Positions 58,940 through 64,000 of a DNA stretch of 64,000 bases are shown one piece after another (the first letter of the stretch is position 1; the number at the start of each line of letters is the position of its first letter). The notes beneath the pieces were generated by a model, which saw only the letters and a list, made by a program, of their open reading frames with translations, had not been told where the DNA came from and ran no database searches. This DNA is from Margaritispora aquatica (Eukaryota > Ascomycota > Leotiomycetes > Helotiales > Discinellaceae), in the NCBI GenBank assembly GCA_007644065.1, contig VJWN01000002.1, forward strand, positions 2,257,831 to 2,321,830, written 5' to 3'. Both the position numbers and the translations under genes were made by a program.

Positions 58940-60344
58940 CCATCTGCGACACGCTGCGCAAGAAGCGCAGACTCCTGATGCCGAATTACGGGGTCTGGAT
59001 GTTGAGTTCAAGTCGAGATTTCTGGCAGTTGCTTGGGTTTGGAGCTTGGAACTTGTTTGGGTGCAACCCACAGAGCCGCTTATGCGGGTCACCGAGCTAC
59101 TCGTATAAACCGTACTCTTTCTTTCATCCCCAATGCAAGTACGGAGCTAACACGAGATCAGCCCCACCAGCTTGCTTGTAAAGGTTGGAGGCAGTAAAGA
59201 GATCCAATCGATCGATGACAGTGTCAATGATTCTTTTCGGATCTTATTGGTGCAAACGAATCAGCCATGCTTCCATTGATGTTTGGATAATAGATGCTGT
59301 CACGATGTGAACAAAAAGTACTGTCTTCGGCTCCGACAATCCCAAACAGTGGAGATCATCACGGTACCCCCCTTTCGAAGACAGAAGTTGTGCAGATGGC
59401 ACGGATGGGTGGTGTGGTGTTGCTTTTAGAATTAAGTTTTGAACAATCTTCGCTCCACGATTTGGTTCCGCAACAGGGATTGCTCGAGAGGAAGAGCCTC
59501 GCTAATTTCGGATATCAAAGCCTTTTGAGATTTTTATATTAGAAGTGTTTACTTTTTACACCAGATGTCTCTCCTTCTAATATTGTCCAAGCGACGTTCC
59601 ATGTGGTTAATGGTTATGACAGGCAAACGATGAAGAAAAAAAGCAGATGGCAAAATGGCAAAATGGCCAAGTATGGAGGTATAGACCTGGTAGTCTATTC
59701 ATGCAGTCCCGTCAATACGAAAACCAGATGCATGTGAGGCGTTCTAATCATGGAATAGCCACTCACGGCCATCAGAGAAAAAGTTGTGAGACTCCGGTGC
59801 CCCAGCACACTACGAAGTAAATACACGGATCAGGGTCGCCTTCGAAGCTAGTCTAAGCTCCGGTTGGCCAGGAGCTAAACTTTTACTAACTCCTTGCCGT
59901 TACACTCACATTTGGGTGGCTTGGCGATTTCATGTGGATCCATTTTTGTTGATTTTTGGAGGTGGTCGGGGCGGTTTGTACAGAAAGTATACATACTTTA
60001 TGCTTCCTTCCCCAGCTTCATGAGAAGAGTGTCCTTCGTTCTCATCTCGCCATCACCCACTGTCGTTGACCCAGATAATTCACTTCCACCTTCACTTGCT
60101 TCTTCCTGTTTAATACTTTGAAGTCATCTCAGATAGCATTACTTGTTTTTGCTACGACATTGACTTACAGTGCAACCTTTTTCGACAAATGTAAGACTGC
60201 TCTGAACCACCTCATTAAATTCCTCACCTATAACCACATCGATCCCAGATTGCTGACATACATCCTCACAGTCAATCGATCAGTCGTTTCCATTCTTCCA
60301 CATCTACACCCAGTTCTACCTTTCGACAACACAACTACTTCAAG
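58940..60344. promoter_or_regulatory. Divergent promoter region
   Basis: 1.4 kb between the divergent YPT35-like and GPI-protein genes. Short frames on both strands have no recognisable family. The CT-rich stretch 60.0-60.34 kb upstream of the GPI-protein start resembles a highly expressed fungal promoter or 5' leader, which is inference. Confidence 0.4.
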
Positions 60345-61074
60345 ATGCTTCATATTAAGACTTCGTTGGCCGTCTTGGCCTCTGCCATCCTTTTGATCAG
60401 CGTGAAGTCCCAGGCAGTCTACTACGTTGATCCTTCCAGTGTGCCGTTGTCGACTCGAAGTGCGTATCCGCGAGCAGCTCCTTTGACAACTGGCTAATAT
60501 TTGTTGCAGACAGCTGGTGTCAATCTCAGACCACTACTTGCCCTCTCCTCTGCCTTCAACTTCCAGGAGCGTCCTCTACAACACAAGAGAACAGCTGCGA
60601 TGCCGTAAGTCTTCAGCTACTCTGGGTCGACTAGAAAATGCTAAAAAAAAGCAGACTACACTTACATACCAGTGCATCTGCGGTAATGGAATGTCACCAA
60701 ATGCCTCCGAATTCTCGCAAACTCTTCCATACTTCCTGTGTACCGAATATGGCAACCAATGTGTAGCAAACTGTGGAGGAGCAACTATCTGCCAGAGTGA
60801 TTGCAGACAGCAACATCCCTGTGGAGCCCAGAACCCCACAAAGGTTAACGCAACTTCTACCAGCTCCGTTATGTCATCTACCACCCTCCCAGCAGGTGCC
60901 ACAAGCGGAACCGCAGGCGTTGTGTACAACGGTATTGGAGGAGCTGCTACGACTACTGCTGCGTCTTCTTCTAACACCAAGAGTGGAACGGATGCGACAT
61001 TGGACCTTGGACGCAGCTATGGCCTAGCCGTTGTGTTTGTCGGTCTTTTCGCTGGTTTCGCTTTGGTGATGTAG
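60345..61074 (+). CDS. GPI-anchored Cys-rich cell-surface protein (DUF7707-like)
   Basis: Predicted secreted, GPI-anchored fungal surface protein of unknown function. Three exons: 60345-60459, 60510-60604 and 60655-61074. Both introns are 50 nt. Total is 209 residues. A signal peptide (SLAVLASAILLISVKSQA) occupies about residues 7-24. The ectodomain of about 100 residues holds 14 or so cysteines in a spaced pattern (NSWCQSQTTTCPLLC, YQCICGNG, YFLCTEYGNQCVANCGG, CQSDCRQQHPC), resembling the DUF7707 family and distinct from CFEM. Two N-glycosylation sequons (PNASEF, KVNATS) are followed by a Ser/Thr/Gly-rich stalk. The C-terminal hydrophobic tail (YGLAVVFVGLFAGFALVM) fits a GPI-attachment signal. 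The start is the ATG that opens the signal peptide. Confidence 0.85.
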
Positions 61075-62061
61075 GAAGTCCCGGAAATTGAGGTCCGGTC
61101 TCTTGACCATGTTGGTGTGTCTGTACTTTGGGATTAGCGTTGGACACAAAACGGAGTTTGATTGCATTTCAGCGTTTGTTGAACATCGTAACGGAGAGGA
61201 AGGATGCTGGGTTGAACTGCCTACTTATTTAATACTCATAATGAAGGGGTAAGAGATATCAGAATGCTAGCCATTGGCAGCTAGAGATAGGAATGGAGCA
61301 ACAACTTTTGAGAAATCAAAGCCAAAGAACAATATTCAATGCTGAGATAATGTACTCTTGACACATGAATGAGTGAAAGTGTCCACTGTCGCAACATGAT
61401 CTAGTTGCTGTGCCTACTGCTGTGGTTCACCAATATGCTTGTGTATCACAGTTAGGCACCTTCTGGGAGATCACTTCCCATTACCTTCGACGTGGACAAC
61501 AAGTGGACCAGGCCAATGCGCGTATACATAAATGTTCCAAAAAAAAAGGCTTGAAGCAAGAAGTTGGATTGCAAGTAGCAAGACAAGTTCTACCATATAT
61601 CGAATGATTTCAGAGCTGTAAGGTAGCTTATTTTCACATGCGATTTTGTTGCTGATGACGAGGACACAACAGGGTTTACTTCACAAATAGAAAACCCAAT
61701 CTCCAACGGTTTAACCGGGGCTTCCGCTGACTGGCAGTGGAGCAAAGCGCGTCCAAAATCCCAATTAAAGTTCTCGTGGGTCCCCTATTTTTTGATCGCG
61801 GTGCTAAGAAGGAAGCCGTCTTGAAGATATTCACCTAGATATCTATAGAGCATCGTCAAGTTCAAACGCCATTTAACCACCGGAATAACGAACTTCATAA
61901 ACCATTTTAGCCAACACATACCTACATATAATACGCCGAAGTCGGAGCGCAGCCGACTTGCAACATTCACGATTCGGTCTCCAAATAATTTCCTCGCGGT
62001 GAAGACAGAGCAGGGCCCTCTTCTACCAAGTCCTGTTACTACTCCCACCACGAAATCTCCA
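61075..62061. other. Intergenic region, no gene seen
   Basis: About 1 kb between the GPI-protein stop and the start of the phosphotransferase. Minus-strand frames here and overlapping the next gene (61785-62256) have no recognised family and appear to be chance. The promoter of the phosphotransferase presumably lies in the right part. Confidence 0.5.
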
Positions 62062-63533
62062 ATGACGCCCAGCAAGAGTACGTATTCCACCGCTCTGTGC
62101 GACTCTCCCGGCTTGGAAAATAAATACTGATTGCGATTGGCATGAGTAGGAGAGGCTGCACACGAGTGTGTCTCGGAAGAGGCACTGGTGCACTTGAAGT
62201 CGTACAAATATTCTAGTGTCGACAAATCCTTCATTTCGAATTATATTCTCAAGCACTATGTATGTTCGGAAGAATCGCAGATAGGGAGAATCCTTTGCTA
62301 AGAATATATACAGTGGAATGCCTTCGTTGAGCTTCTACCGTTATGGCTGGCGCCCAACATGGTTACTTTGTTGGGGTTTTTCTTCATCCTGTCAAATGTG
62401 ATATGTTTGGTGATATTTATGCCAGATCTCGTAGGACCTGTAAGCTATGACGAAATTGCAACTGCCAATTGAAGATCTTGCAGACTGACGTCAACTGTTA
62501 GGGACCCTCATGGCTTTATTACTCGTTTGCATTTGGATTGTGGATGTACTCGACGATGGATAATGTGGATGGCAAACAAGCAAGGAGGACTGGAACATCC
62601 AGTGGACTTGGAGAACTGTTCGACCATGGAATCGACTCACTGAACTGCACTCTTGCCAGTTTGTGCGAGACTGCAGCTATGGGTTTGGGCACATCGAAGG
62701 CAGGTGTCTTCACAGCATTGATTCCGTGTCTGCCCATGTTCTTCTCTACTTGGGAGACATATCATACCCACACCTTATATTTAGGAGTTTTCAATGGACC
62801 CACGGAGGGCCTGATTTTGGCCTGTTTGTTGATGATTGCTTCTGGATACTATGGACCTGAGATCTGGACGCACAAAATCACGGACTTGGTTGGACACCAT
62901 TACTTTTTCGGATATCACGAGTGGTTCGGAACCTACTCTGTGCGCGATCTCTGGGTCCCTATTCTTCTTGTCTCGCTGTTTGGCGCCCATGTTCCGTTTT
63001 GTGTTATAAATGTGGTGAAAGCAAGGAGAGCTGCAAAGCTTCCAGTATGGCCGGTCTTCTTGGAATGGACGCCAATGGCAGTATTCACTTTCTCGACTGG
63101 AGCCTGGTTATACTCACCATACTCATCTCTGATGCCAGACAACCACCTCGTCCTCTTCTGTCTCACAATGTCTTTTGTCTTTGGCAGGATGACCACCAAA
63201 ATCATCCTGGCCCATCTCACTCGCCAGCCATTCCCCTACTGGACCGTCATGCTTACCCCTCTGGTTGGAGGAGCAGTTCTCGGCAATCTACCCCGTGTGG
63301 GCCTTCCTCAGATCAGTGCGGCAGCTGAGCTTTGGTATCTTCGAGCATACCTTGTCTTCGCCTTGGTGGTGTACTTCAGATGGGCATTGTTGGTCATCAA
63401 CAGCATTTGCTCATACCTCGGCATCAACTGCCTTACCATTCCAGTGCAAAAGCTCCAGGCCAACCAAGAGAAAAGACAAGCACCAAGTGGAACCTCTAGG
63501 AGTCCTAGCATCAGCGGAAAGAGGGCTGACTGA
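62062..63533 (+). CDS. ept1: Ethanolamine/choline phosphotransferase (EPT1/CPT1-like)
   Basis: Integral ER/Golgi enzyme of the Kennedy pathway that transfers phosphoethanolamine or phosphocholine from the CDP-alcohol to diacylglycerol. Four exons: 62062-62077 (only 16 nt), 62150-62259, 62314-62439 and 62502-63533. Total is 427 residues. The tiny first exon encodes MTPSK and is joined in frame to REAAHECVSEEALVHLKSY. KYSSVDKSFISNYILKHYW, the family N-terminal block, follows. The CDP-alcohol phosphotransferase signature is perfect: D107-G108-x2-A111-R112-x8-G121-x3-D125-x3-D129. About seven to ten membrane helices follow. Choline versus ethanolamine preference cannot be read from sequence. The start exon is the weakest part of the model. 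Confidence 0.9.
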
Positions 63534-64000
63534 AATACTGGGTCTTTCCGGCCGGAAGACGGCATTAAAAATTGGGATATCATGATGATTATGATCTAGT
63601 GGGCAGAATGGACATGGGATTTCCATTTCAGTGCTCCGTGCATGTAGCATTAATAGATGGGTAGGGGAAAATAAGCGGAAAGGACAAGCAAGCAGCATAG
63701 GAAAGGCGTTTGCAGATGCATCATGACATAGATCAACTCTATGCATTATTTGGTAGCGATGTATATAATATTTACATATCATGCTCTTTGGAACTACCGA
63801 CTAGGCAATGATTCTTGGTTGCTGACCTGGACCTAATCTACGAAGCATACTGAGTTCTCATGATCTTCTTGGCCCATTTCTAGTCTGTACCGTGGGTTCT
63901 AACAAAACTACTTCACTTCAGTGGCCACTCACTTTGCAATGACTGTGCTAAATGTACATTTTCGACTGGTACATTGACTTCTACAAAAGCTCGATATCCT
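63534..64000. other. Right edge, no gene seen
   Basis: 467 bp beyond the phosphotransferase stop, presumably 3'UTR and intergenic DNA. Nothing else is supported. Confidence 0.5.

Noticed and set aside
61785..62256. Minus-strand frames overlapping the start of the phosphotransferase
   Set aside because: No family resemblance, and they lie antisense to convincing conserved coding sequence.

Overview
The window is nuclear DNA of a filamentous ascomycete (Pezizomycotina). Most genes carry short GT-AG introns of about 44-75 nt with CTAAC/CTGAT-like branch sites. Two fungus-specific Zn2Cys6 regulators and a fungal hybrid histidine kinase are present, and every recognised protein reads like a filamentous-fungal ortholog. 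A pectin methylesterase and the intergenic texture (TAGG and CATCC microsatellites, AT-rich decayed stretches) suggest a plant-associated or saprotrophic species, perhaps a leotiomycete; that last step is inference. I see no prokaryotic genes, no CRISPR, and no tRNA or rRNA that I can support.

Layout: 1-3.85 kb is gene-free and microsatellite-rich. 3.85-16.7 kb holds cft1 (mRNA cleavage/polyadenylation, minus), an LMBR1-like lysosomal membrane protein (plus), a medium-chain oxidoreductase (minus) and a KAP120/importin-11 type karyopherin (plus). 17.7-20.1 kb is a Zn2Cys6 regulator with a C-terminal 25-residue repeat. 20.1-28.5 kb is a gene-poor, increasingly AT-rich block with decayed sequence, closed by a second Zn2Cys6 regulator (minus, 28.5-30.5 kb). 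32.4-46.5 kb carries PEX2, a Sod2/Nha1-like Na+/H+ antiporter, a 1,551-residue hybrid histidine kinase and an unrecognised conserved-looking protein, all on plus. 47.1-50.9 kb has the OLA1 ATPase (ten exons) and a Gly/Gln-rich protein, both minus. 51.9-63.5 kb holds the PFA4 palmitoyltransferase (plus), pectin methylesterase, a DsbA-fold protein and a PX-domain YPT35-like protein (all minus), then a GPI-anchored Cys-rich secreted protein and a CDP-alcohol phosphotransferase (plus).

There is no obvious pathway cluster. The genes are mainly conserved housekeeping functions (RNA 3' processing, nuclear transport, peroxisome import, phospholipid and protein lipidation, ion homeostasis, sensing) interleaved with a few niche genes. 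Exon models were built by hand from splice consensus, phase and family continuity. Each summed CDS is divisible by three with no internal stop in the segments I translated, but none has been checked against transcripts.

The points most worth a second look are: a GC-AG intron right after the CPFS motif of the DsbA-like gene; stop-free in-frame introns in the antiporter and in cft1; three exact-period 25-residue repeats in the first regulator; a 43-bp triple repeat between two converging genes; the AT-rich decayed block between two regulators; and a G4-motif change in OLA1 (NLTM where human and yeast have NLSE).
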